From assembly GCA_910592005.1 (NCBI GenBank), contig CAJVPP010003374.1, positions 1-11,838 on the forward strand: a stretch of 11,838 nucleotides of DNA. The letters are read 5' to 3'. The notes below the pieces were generated by a model that saw only the letters and a program-made list of their open reading frames with translations, ran no database searches and was not told the DNA's origin. How positions within the stretch are numbered: the first letter of the stretch is position 1; each line of letters starts with the position of its first letter. Both the position numbers and the translations under genes were made by a program. Origin of the DNA: Funneliformis mosseae. Its lineage: Eukaryota > Glomeromycota > Glomeromycetes > Glomerales > Glomeraceae. Below, in pieces: positions 1-6,836 of this stretch.

Positions 1-644
1 ATGTTCATTCAAAATTTGACGGTATAAATGACAATCCAAATTTTCAGTGAACATGTATATGCCAATTTTTTCCTTAATGCTAATTGCACCTTAAACATAA
101 ACTTTAAATGGGTGTTTTACCATTAAAGCAATAGGTTTTTGTCACGTAACCATGCTGGAAGGGTATTACAGAACATTTGAAGTGTAGTTTTATCAGAAAA
201 TACTACCTTTTTTCAATTATAATTCATGTGATCATAAGCCTAAAACAACTGGTTCTCTTTTGCTTTCTGTGTCAAAAGAGGAACTTTTCTGGGATGAACA
301 GATACAAATCTAAGATTTTTTAGCTCACGATGAATAGTCCGTTCACTAACTTCAAGCTCTGGATTTTTTTCTTTAAGTTGGGCCTTCATTTCACTTGCTG
401 TAGTAAAATAATTATGCTTGACAATCATTTCAATTTGGCAGCGTTTTTTAGGAGTCAATTTTCATGATCAACCAGACTGATAACCTATAATAATCTTACT
501 AATTTTCTTTATTAAACTAATATAACGATAATAGGAGCATAAGGGAATACCTGTTCTTTGTAAAATTTCTCTTGCATTTCGGATTTTTTGTTGTCAAAGA
601 AGGTTAATAGTATTTCAGTTTCTTTCAAGAGTAGTTAATACCAT
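1..644 (-). pseudogene. Tc1/mariner-type transposase pseudogene, N-terminal two thirds, cut by the window edge
   Basis: A cut-and-paste transposase would bind the terminal repeats of its element and excise it in the nucleus. The likely start is the minus-strand ATG at 644-642 (MVLTTLERN). A damaged first helix-turn-helix follows down to about 460. The clean stretch 458-240 starts at TPKKRCQIEMIVKHNYFTTA and includes SERTIHRELKNL, the second HTH typical of Tc3/Tc1 transposases. The catalytic domain starts near 210 with KKVVFSDKT, where SDK corresponds to the SDE motif holding the first catalytic Asp. After a frameshift near 100 it continues as GKNWHIHVH or IGIYMFTENLD in different frames, up to the window edge. 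In-frame stops and at least one frameshift show that it is dead. The second Asp and the Glu lie outside the window. It differs in sequence from the two Tc1 elements further right. I am confident of the superfamily and less so of the exact start. Confidence 0.8.
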
Positions 645-788
645 TTTAAATGAAAAACATGAAGAAATTCATTTTTTTCTACAATTTTTTTTTGTTTGTT
701 TATTAAATATTATTTATAAAGAACACTTTAGAAATACTGGAAAATTCTAAAATGAAAAATGAACATGTTACGACTCAAAAAACAAGCA
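645..788. other. Non-coding flank of the left transposon
   Basis: This AT-rich stretch lies upstream of the transposase start and should contain the 5' untranslated part and one terminal repeat of that element. I could not fix the terminal repeat, because its partner lies outside the window. Confidence 0.3.
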
Positions 789-809
789 GCACTTGTAGTG
801 CCATTACTT

Positions 810-819
810 TCACCGGTGA
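810..819. repeat. 10-bp perfect palindrome TCACCGGTGA
   Basis: A perfect palindrome lies 8 bases after the hairpin at 789-801. It is unusually GC-rich for its surroundings. It could be part of a transposon end or a protein-binding site, and the sequence does not decide which. Confidence 0.45.
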
Positions 820-1157
820 CTATATATAGGAAGAAAATAAGAAGTTATACTTTAGTGTACTACTGCTAATAGGTAGGAAAGAGATCAAGAAGGCAAAAAG
901 ATTCAGGAGAATACACGAAAAAAAGTATAAAAGCAATATAGTCTGAACTAATTCAGCACTTTGTGCTTCATCCTCAGCAATAAAAAAGGTCACAAAAGGC
1001 AGGATTGCAAGAATAGCATAACATCAGCACTTCGTATTTCACCTGACAATCAAAAAGTGAGTGAATAGATTGTGGCAAATCTTCAGCAGATAAATAGATT
1101 ACAAATTTAGCACTTCATACCTCATCTGGTAATCAAGAGATAGCAAGAAGAAAAATA

Positions 1158-1228
1158 TATAGGCTGATCAATATAATGCAAATTATACCTCCGATCCTCT
1201 AACCAACTGATCACTAAACTAGTCCTTC
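1158..1228 (-). ncRNA. tRNA-like head, probably a tRNA-derived SINE remnant
   Basis: On the minus strand, TCAGTTGGTTAGAG (1210-1197) followed by GATCGG matches the D-arm and A-box of a tRNA. A weak B-box-like stretch, TGATCAGCCT, lies at 1170-1161, about 40 bases downstream, which is a normal A-to-B spacing. I do not see a convincing acceptor stem or anticodon arm, so it is not called as a tRNA gene. SINEs with tRNA heads are transcribed by RNA polymerase III from such boxes. If this is one, its body would run down towards 790 through the AGCAC repeats. The A-box is good; the rest is inference. Confidence 0.4.
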
Positions 1229-1240
1229 AAAAGTTACTTA

Positions 1241-1580
1241 AAAGTGACAGAAAAGTGATAAGAAAGTGCCTAGAATTGGCGAGGAATCAAAATATATGAT
1301 TATTGCAGTAAGACGCAGTAAATTTCATTAATTTCGGCCAGCACTATTCCATATTTTTTTCCAAAACTTTAAGACGCAATAACTCAATATCTAAAAATCT
1401 GATTCATGCGGCTTAGTATCATTTGAAAGCTCTCAATGCCTCTTTCAAATGACCATAAAACTGCACAAATCCAATTACAGAAAGCCAAGATATTCCGCCC
1501 TAAAGATCAAGTTAAAAATATAGCATAGTGTTAGCCAAAATCTGATTCGCAAATTAACTGCGCTACCTGTCACTTTTTTT
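1241..1580. repeat. GC-richer non-coding module with short inverted ends
   Basis: This stretch is clearly less AT-rich than its neighbours. The sequence AAAAGTGACAG near 1240-1250 is mirrored by CTGTCACTTTT at 1568-1578, an 11-bp inverted pair. Inside are GACGC motifs (TAAGACGCAGTAA near 1310 and TTAAGACGCAATAA near 1370) and a stem-loop at 1419-1452. All six frames are broken. The wording resembles dispersed repeats I associate with this group of fungi, but I cannot name a family. It could be a small non-autonomous transposon or part of a longer non-coding RNA repeat. Confidence 0.4.
1419..1452. repeat. Stem-loop with 11-bp perfect arms
   Basis: TCATTTGAAAG (1419-1429) and CTTTCAAATGA (1442-1452) are exact reverse complements around a 12-base loop. 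The stem sits at the centre of the GC-richer module, so the same structure would form in RNA from either strand. Confidence 0.7.
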
Positions 1581-1775
1581 ATACTATTTTAGCATTTAAA
1601 AAGGCAACCAAATAGGCGCAAAGGGTAAGCACTCCAATATAGAATCTAGCACCTAACCAGGTGCAGAAGATCAGCATCCTCAACATAAAACCAGATATCT
1701 AAATAGTTACAGAGAACCAACAACTCTATTATAGAATTTAGCATGTAAATGACTCAGAAATAAGAAGAAAAGTGT

Positions 1776-2087
1776 GGTATTTAGATTATATAGTGGTAGT
1801 TAGGTTAAATGGTAGGTGGTAGTTAGATTATATAGTGATAAAAAATACAGATAGCAAGAAAGATTTAAAAGGATAGCTAGAGTATAAAAAGATACCTGAT
1901 ACGCAAAAATAAATAGATTATATAGTGATAATTAGATTATATTATTTAGATTATATAGTGATAATTAGATTATATTATTTAGATCATATGGTGGTACTCA
2001 GATTATATAGTAGTATTTAGATCATATGACGGTATTCAGATTATATAGTGGTATTTAGATTATATAATGGTAATATAATCTAGGGCA
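1776..2087. repeat. Minisatellite of TTAGATTATATAGTGRTA units
   Basis: An 18-base unit, TTAGATTATATAGTGGTA with variants (GATA, ATCATATGGTGGTA, TATATAATGGTA), recurs from about 1776 to 2075. Copies are close-packed after 1913 and interrupted by unrelated sequence at 1841-1912. It includes an exact tandem duplication of 33 bases (1918-1950 and 1951-1983). The unit resembles one arm of the palindrome that follows, which suggests the array grew from a palindrome arm or a transposon end. Confidence 0.75.
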
Positions 2088-2137
2088 AGTGGAATACCAC
2101 CATATAATATAATTATATTATATGGTGGTATCCCACT
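2088..2137. repeat. Perfect 38-bp palindrome, 50 bp with one mismatch
   Basis: The arm ATACCACCATATAATATA (2094-2111) is followed by the centre AT and its exact reverse complement up to 2131, giving 38 symmetric bases with no spacer. One mismatch (A at 2093, C at 2132) is followed by five more pairs, AGTGG/CCACT. Such a sequence can form a cruciform. It could be two fused terminal repeats of a small transposon, or a miniature element that has lost its middle. Confidence 0.9.
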
Positions 2138-3273
2138 AATTCTTTATATACTTAAAATTAAATAAGAATAAAGTTTTGAATTAAGTTAAATTAATCTGTT
2201 ATTTAATTTGATTTAATCTATTTAATCTAAAAATTTAAGTCAGATCAGTAGAATTATTCTAATTAAATAATTTTTTATTATTACTTTAAATAATTTATTA
2301 TCATTTAGTAAATAATTTATCATCATTTTAATTGAATAATTTGTTATTATTTATAATAAATAATTTTTTATCATTTTTATTATTTAATTTAAATAATTTT
2401 TATTTTTTTAATTTAAATAATTTATTATTATTTAATTAGAATAATTCTATTGATTTAACTTGGATTTTTTTTTATATTAAACAAGTTAAATTAAATTAAA
2501 ACAGATTATTTAATCTAATTTTTAAATTTATTTATATAAATAAGGTCTTAATTTAAATAATTAATTTAATATATTTATATATTTTCAATATTATTATGCA
2601 ATTACAATTATAAGTTAAATATATTCTAAATTATTTTTTATAAAATATGTAATTTACATTTTATTTAAAAAAAAATATAAATAAAACTTTTAATTAAAAA
2701 AGATTTTAAAAAAATATTTAATAAAAAAAAATTTAATATTAAACTGAAAAAATTCAAATCTTAAGAAACTGAATATCATTTATTAAATAAAATAATTAAT
2801 ATATAAATATATTTAAAAAAGAAATGTAAGAATATATTTGATAATTTAACTATTAAATTTTTATGATTCTTAATTATATTTTTAAGTTAATAATTAAGTT
2901 TAATTATTTTTAACTATATTAATCCAAGTTAATTTTTAATTAATTAACTAAATATTAGTTAATTAAAATAAATCTTAATTAGGAGAGTGACATATATCAC
3001 GTCATTATAAGTTACTATATTACTTCTTCTCTCCTTCTTGTAAGACTTATTACATGATTATACAAATAGCCAATCATTATTAACTATATTTATACTATAT
3101 AAAAATTACATTAGAAATAAAAAATCTTTATTAGAATTTATTAAGGATTCTTTAATAAAGTTATCTTTCATTATTTTTTAATAAAATGTAATAAAAATTA
3201 GTAATAAAAAGAATATAAAACTGTTTGTATGTAATTCATAATAGTTATTCTGTCACATCTATATAATCACACC
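2138..3273. other. AT-rich desert, no gene seen
   Basis: More than 1.1 kb of runs and alternations of A and T, with almost no G or C. TAATTTAAATAATTTATTA-like wording recurs between 2250 and 2450 as a low-complexity degenerate repeat. A single less AT-rich patch lies at about 2981-3060. All frames are closed by frequent stops. No RNA gene or transposon end could be recognised. Confidence 0.7.
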
Positions 3274-3287
3274 TACAGAGAATCTTC

Positions 3288-3309
3288 AAAAGTTTACGCA
3301 CACTTTTTT
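3288..3309. repeat. Left terminal inverted repeat core of the deleted Tc1 element
   Basis: AAAAGTTTACGCACACTTTT is the reverse complement of the sequence at 3849-3870 except for one base (ACGC against ATGC). In Tc1 elements these ends are bound by the transposase. Confidence 0.8.
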
Positions 3310-3406
3310 CACACGAAAATTTCTCAAAATTTTATTAAGCAATTAAGAAATTTACAAATAATAAATAATGTTTCTAGACTATTAAAATATAAATTTTATT
3401 AAGGAT

Positions 3407-3720
3407 TTAATACTTGGTCAGACCACCATTTGCATTAATTACCGCCTGAATTTGTCAAGGCATACTTTTAACTAAATTTTTGATTTTTTCAAAAGTAATT
3501 GATTTTCAAGCCTTTTGTACTTGTCATTCAAGTGAGAAAAGATTAATGAGCTTTACGTTTTAGCTTCAAAGGTTTTTTTTAATTTTGTCTCATAAATTTT
3601 TAATCAAGTTAAAGTTGGAGCTTTGGGTAGGCTATTTATGAGTACATAAAATAAATCGTGTAGGATTTATGATTTTTGCAAGATTTGTGATGTTTATTAT
3701 ATTGCGATGGTGATGATATA
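3407..3720 (-). pseudogene. Tc1 transposase C-terminal remnant
   Basis: The natural stop codon is at 3409-3407. Reading back on the minus strand, the C-terminus is QIQAVINANGGLTKY preceded by IKNLVKSMP and a stop, where the family has MPRRIQAVIN; the stop is best explained by CGA to TGA. Further back, QVQKA is flanked by two TGA codons where the family has Trp. LKKTFE follows, and the equivalent of the PDLNPIENLW block lies around 3585-3620 but is frameshifted. Weak similarity continues to about 3720. The N-terminal DNA-binding region and the first two catalytic residues are deleted. It is a dead remnant of roughly the last hundred codons of a 340-residue family. Confidence 0.8.
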
Positions 3721-3884
3721 TTTAGATGAAAATAGTAGTCTGATCAAATAATAAATAGCTTAGTATAAAATTTAATTTACTATTCTAAAAATAATATTTA
3801 ATTATTTGTAAATCATTTGCTTAATAAAATATGATTAAAATTCATATAAAAAAAGTGTGCATAAACTTTTAGAGACTCTCTATA

Positions 3885-3913
3885 CACTCTTTAGCCAAAA
3901 GTTTAGGATCACC
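3885..3913. repeat. Left terminal inverted repeat of the full-length Tc1 element
   Basis: CACTCTTTAGCCAAAAG and the following bases mirror the right end. Seventeen bases, CCAAAAGTTTAGGATCA, match exactly. Confidence 0.88.
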
Positions 3914-3970
3914 TAGTAAATTAAAAGAATTACGATTTTTTTATTAACTGATTTTTTATTAGATTAAAAA

Positions 3971-3990
3971 AATATATATATATATATAAT
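3971..3990. repeat. (AT)n microsatellite
   Basis: An uninterrupted AT dinucleotide run lies just inside the left end of the full-length Tc1 element. It probably arose after insertion. Confidence 0.8.
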
Positions 3991-4330
3991 AACTTTAATA
4001 AATAAATAGTAAATTTTTAATATTAATTAAGTATATTTAATAAATTATTGAACATTTAATATATGACGTTTTTTTTGATCATTTTTTTAATAAATAAGCT
4101 GAAATTAATTAATTTTATTAAAAAAAAAATTTTTTTATGATTATATCACAAAAAACTTTATTTATTAAAAGTCTTTACTATGCATAATATGATAAAAAAA
4201 AACCAGCTTAAAATCTTATAAAATCAAAGAACTATAAAATCATTAAAGATTTTAACCATTTTTTGTTAAAAAAAATATTTAACAAAATAATTCATTATTT
4301 TTACTACTAAAAAGTTAATAAAAATAATCT

Positions 4331-5370
4331 TCAATACTTAGTAGGATAACCATAGGCTTTTATTACTTTTTTGATTCAAAACTCTATACTGTTAACAAGT
4401 TTTTGATAAACTTCACGTTGAATTTGTAACTAGCATTCTTGAATAAATGCTTCTAATTCCCTCAGATTTCTTGGATGATTTTTTTTTACCCAAATACGAC
4501 ATTCGAACTTGTCTTATAGATGTTTAATAGGGTTAAGATCTAAACTCTATTCCAGCTATAGCAATAGTATTATTCCTGCTTCTTCTATGAAGGTTTAGGT
4601 CATTACACTGGTATGAATTAGCGCGTTGTCTTATTAAAAAAAATATTCACCATTTTCTTCTTCAAATTCCTTGAAAAATGGTATCAAGTGATTGCTAATA
4701 ATCTCCTCTATATATCTTTTACTATTTATTTAACCATCAATTCTTATTAAAGATCCTAAACTATATCAGAAAAAACACCTTCACATCATGATTTCACCAC
4801 TACCATGTTTTATAGTTGAAGAAAGATAGCTAATATTATATTTTTCTTTTGGGAGACGCCAAACATGAATTTTTCCATCATTTTGAAATAAAGTAAATTT
4901 AGATTTATCATTTCAGATAACCTTTTTCCATTTATTTATCGTTTATTAATATCTTTTACAAGTCTAATTTAACTGAATTTTTTGATTAAATTCACTAATC
5001 AATAGTTTTCTAAGAGCTGTATGACTATGATATTCTAGCTCATATAATGTATGTCTTACAGTCCTCTTGCTTACTTTATTTTCAGTGGTTTATTAAAAAT
5101 TTTATGTTTTTTTTTGTTGGTTCACATTAGTTTTTAATGACAACTGCTTTAAGATGACGTTTATTATATCTGGTCAATATTTTCAGATATCCACTTTGAA
5201 AAGCAGTAGTTTTGGTATCTGTTTTACAGTATTTTGCTATAATATTATAGATGGTGATCTTGCCATAACCTGTTTGTTGTGATATAGTTCTTTCTGAATT
5301 ACTGACTTCATAAAAACTGATGATTCTCTCACATTCAAAATCTGATAGCTCTTTTTTTATCTATTTTCAT
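4331..5370 (-). pseudogene. Tc1 transposase (DD34E) pseudogene, nearly full length
   Basis: The coding order on the minus strand is as follows. An ATG at 5370-5368 is one base out of frame with ELSDFECERIISFYEVSNSE, the first HTH. ERTISQQTGYGKITIYNIIA and KILTRYNKRHLK complete the DNA-binding region. The catalytic core has KSKFTLFQNDGKIHVWRLPK after the first Asp (4909-4907). The second Asp (4630-4628) is in DNALIHT, preceded by two stops where the family has Gln-Gln. The third position lies in LDLNPIKHL, where the catalytic Glu has become Lys (4525-4523). The second Asp and this Lys are 34 residues apart, the DD34E spacing of Tc1. The C-terminus ends GYPTKY with the stop at 4333-4331. Length, about 345 codons, is normal. 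There are many in-frame stops and the catalytic Glu is lost, so it is inactive. Confidence 0.88.
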
Positions 5371-5509
5371 AAAATACAGAATGAAAGAAAAAAAAAGATA
5401 AATCTTGATAATTTATTTATTGATTATCATGTAACACAAATTCTTGCTTTTTTTGATCACAAAAAATATTCATAAATGCATATTAAACACAGATTATTTT
5501 GCAGATCCT

Positions 5510-5539
5510 GGATGATCCTAAACTTTTGGTCAGAAAGTG
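5510..5539. repeat. Right terminal inverted repeat of the full-length Tc1 element
   Basis: TGATCCTAAACTTTTGG followed by TCAGAAAGTG mirrors the left end at 3885-3913 and meets TATA at 5540-5543. Only about 40 bases separate it from the start of the next pseudogene. Confidence 0.88.
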
Positions 5540-5582
5540 TATATAACCGCATTATTGATTTTTTTATCCAAAACTTTTTATC

Positions 5583-6504
5583 ATGCAAACTTTTTTAACT
5601 ATTCCAAAATATAATAAGTTTTATATTTATAGGATATCTACAAATCAATATCAAAGGTTTTGCAATGCTTTTAGATATTATCATATGGTGAATAAAAAAA
5701 CCCTATATACTCAAAAGTTAGTTTATGTATAGAATATAGAAAAAGATTTGATATAAATCTCAAGAAGATATTAAAAGTAAAATCAGAAAATACTTAGCAA
5801 TTCCAATTTCAATACAAGGTTTTTTGTAAATTAGTAATACATAATCTAACCTATCTTAAAGTTTAAAATCTACTCAGACCAATCAAGTCTTTCAAAGAAC
5901 AATTAAAGAGAATATTATAGCTGATATTACTGTATCTTCTAATGCTATAGCACAAAAAAAGCTGCCAAAACTATTAATACAACTAATTTAAAACTTGCTA
6001 AACTTCAACAATCTTATAATTCTACTTCTGACTTAGAGATTCAATATAGTATAATAGAATACATGACAACCTTTAAGCAAGCTTCATAAGATAAAGATAG
6101 CAAGATTAAAAAATTAAAACATCATATAGAATACCAATAAAAAGTAAGGCAAAAAAAGTAAAACTTCTGTAAGAATATTAGGAGGTAATAAAATATGATT
6201 CACCTGATCGTCCACCTCTTTTATTTTAGTATCTTAATTTATATAAATATATATATAAAAGTATTAAATTTAAAACTGTAGACAATAAGAGAAGGAAAGA
6301 GATCATTAAAGTTAGAACAATTCAATACCTTTGGGAAGCTCTTAATTAAAATATAATAAATATATTTCTCATATTACCTTTAATAATTATTTATTGTCAT
6401 CTTAATCAAATACTAGAGCAGTAAAAACTCATCACTATCTAGCCATTATTGCAAATACATCTGTTTCACAAAATGAAAGAAATAAGCATGTCAATAAATA
6501 TTAA
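5583..6504 (+). pseudogene. DDE-like multicopy family protein, copy A, N-terminal part only
   Basis: ATG at 5583 opens MQTFLTIPKYNKF, then YQRFCNAFRYYHMVNKKTLY and KLVYV before a stop at 5730. After several stops and shifts the frame resumes near 5890 with FQRTIKENIIADITVSSNAI. A one-base slip in the A-run near 5957 follows. A long Lys/Glu/Gln-rich stretch comes next (LKLAKLQQSYNSTSDLEIQY, KIKKLKHHIEYQ), probably a coiled coil. The block KYDSPDRPPLLF (about 6195) and RRKEIIKVRTIQYLWEALN match the region before the catalytic domain in copy B (YDTPSR, CKEVIKV). Similarity ends at NERNKHVNKY, just where copy B continues DEHYCLISVKG, so the presumptive catalytic domain is missing. I do not know a formal name for the family. 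Confidence 0.65.
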
Positions 6505-6836
6505 GGGAAGGCCAGAAATAATGTTATTGGATTTTTTGAGATTTTTGACCTCCTCCTTCCTTTCGTCATCCTTATCATAAATCAAATAGGCAATAATATG
6601 ACTTGATCATGTGATATCACATGATAATAATTTTTTAAAAGTTTAATTTATTAAAAATATGAAATTTTAATGAATCCAATAAAACAATTTATTAATTTTA
6701 TTTATTTTAATAAATCGTTATATATTATTAAAATTAATTTGAAATGTAAGATGATCCTGACTCCAAGGTTGTGAATTTTTTACTTCACCTCTTTTACATA
6801 TACTACTCTTCATTTATTGTAATTATGCATCTTGAA
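6505..6836. other. Spacer between the two convergent pseudogenes
   Basis: No gene is supported. A pyrimidine-rich tract lies at 6547-6590 (GACCTCCTCCTTCCTTTCGT), a 20-bp palindrome at 6606-6625, then AT-rich sequence. The first 90 bases stay open in the frame of copy A (GKARNNVIGFFEIF and onward), but I recognise no domain. This may be the edge of another repeat that truncated copy A. Confidence 0.45.
6606..6625. repeat. 20-bp perfect palindrome ATCATGTGATATCACATGAT
   Basis: The sequence is exactly self-complementary with no spacer. It sits between the convergent pseudogenes, where it could act as a cruciform or weak terminator-like hairpin, or mark a transposon end. Neither role is shown. 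Confidence 0.75.

Larger units (their letters stand above)
789..1760. repeat. Degenerate repeats with a recurring AGCAC hairpin core
   Basis: A core beginning AGCAC returns at 955, 1026, 1109 and 1648, with a weaker copy (AGCATG) at 1740 and a related hairpin at 789-801. The copies at 955, 1026 and 1109 are spaced 71 and 83 bases apart and fit AGCACTTYGTRYYTCAYCTG. Several cores fold into small perfect stems: GCACT-TGT-AGTGC (789-801), AGCAC-TTT-GTGCT (955-967) and GCACCT-AACC-AGGTGC (1649-1664). The two right-hand copies share a TAGAATYTAGCA lead-in. The array is interrupted by the GC-richer module at 1241-1580. No coding frame is visible. It may be the body of a short interspersed element or a decayed tandem repeat. 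Confidence 0.5.
3274..3882. mobile_element. Internally deleted Tc1-like transposon between TA duplications
   Basis: The terminal inverted repeats are CAGAGAATCTTC followed by AAAAGTTTACGCACACTT (3276-3309) and the mirror sequence at 3848-3880. The core AAAAGTTTAYGCACACTTTT pairs with one mismatch. TA lies at both outer edges (3274-3275 and 3881-3882), the target duplication expected for Tc1/mariner. The element is about 605 bases, against the usual 1.3-1.7 kb, and keeps only the C-terminal end of its transposase. It is therefore a non-autonomous deletion derivative. Its right edge touches the next Tc1 element at TATA (3881-3884). Confidence 0.8.
3883..5541. mobile_element. Full-length, inactive Tc1-like transposon
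   Basis: The inverted ends are at 3885-3913 and 5510-5539. They share CCAAAAGTTTAGGATCA without a mismatch, and both begin CACT next to TA. The length of about 1.65 kb is normal for Tc1 elements. The transposase lies on the minus strand at 5370-4331. The ends differ from those of the neighbouring deleted element, so the two belong to different Tc1 families. Flanking TA dinucleotides at 3883-3884 and 5540-5541 fit target duplication. Confidence 0.88.

Noticed and set aside
1158..1228. A functional tRNA gene
   Set aside because: Only the A-box is convincing. No acceptor stem, anticodon arm or good B-box could be paired.
1776..2087. Regular repeats suggesting a CRISPR array
   Set aside because: Units are adjacent or irregularly spaced with no unique spacers of constant length. 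The context is eukaryotic and there are no cas genes.
2981..3035. AGGAGAG and CTCTCCT as ends of a tiny inverted-repeat element
   Set aside because: The arms are only seven bases long and similarity does not extend inward. No target duplication was seen.
3407..5370. Stops at Trp and Gln codons might mean a reassigned genetic code
   Set aside because: TAA, TAG and TGA all occur, and TGA stands for both Trp and Arg positions. Frameshifts and loss of the catalytic Glu are also present, so decay explains it better.
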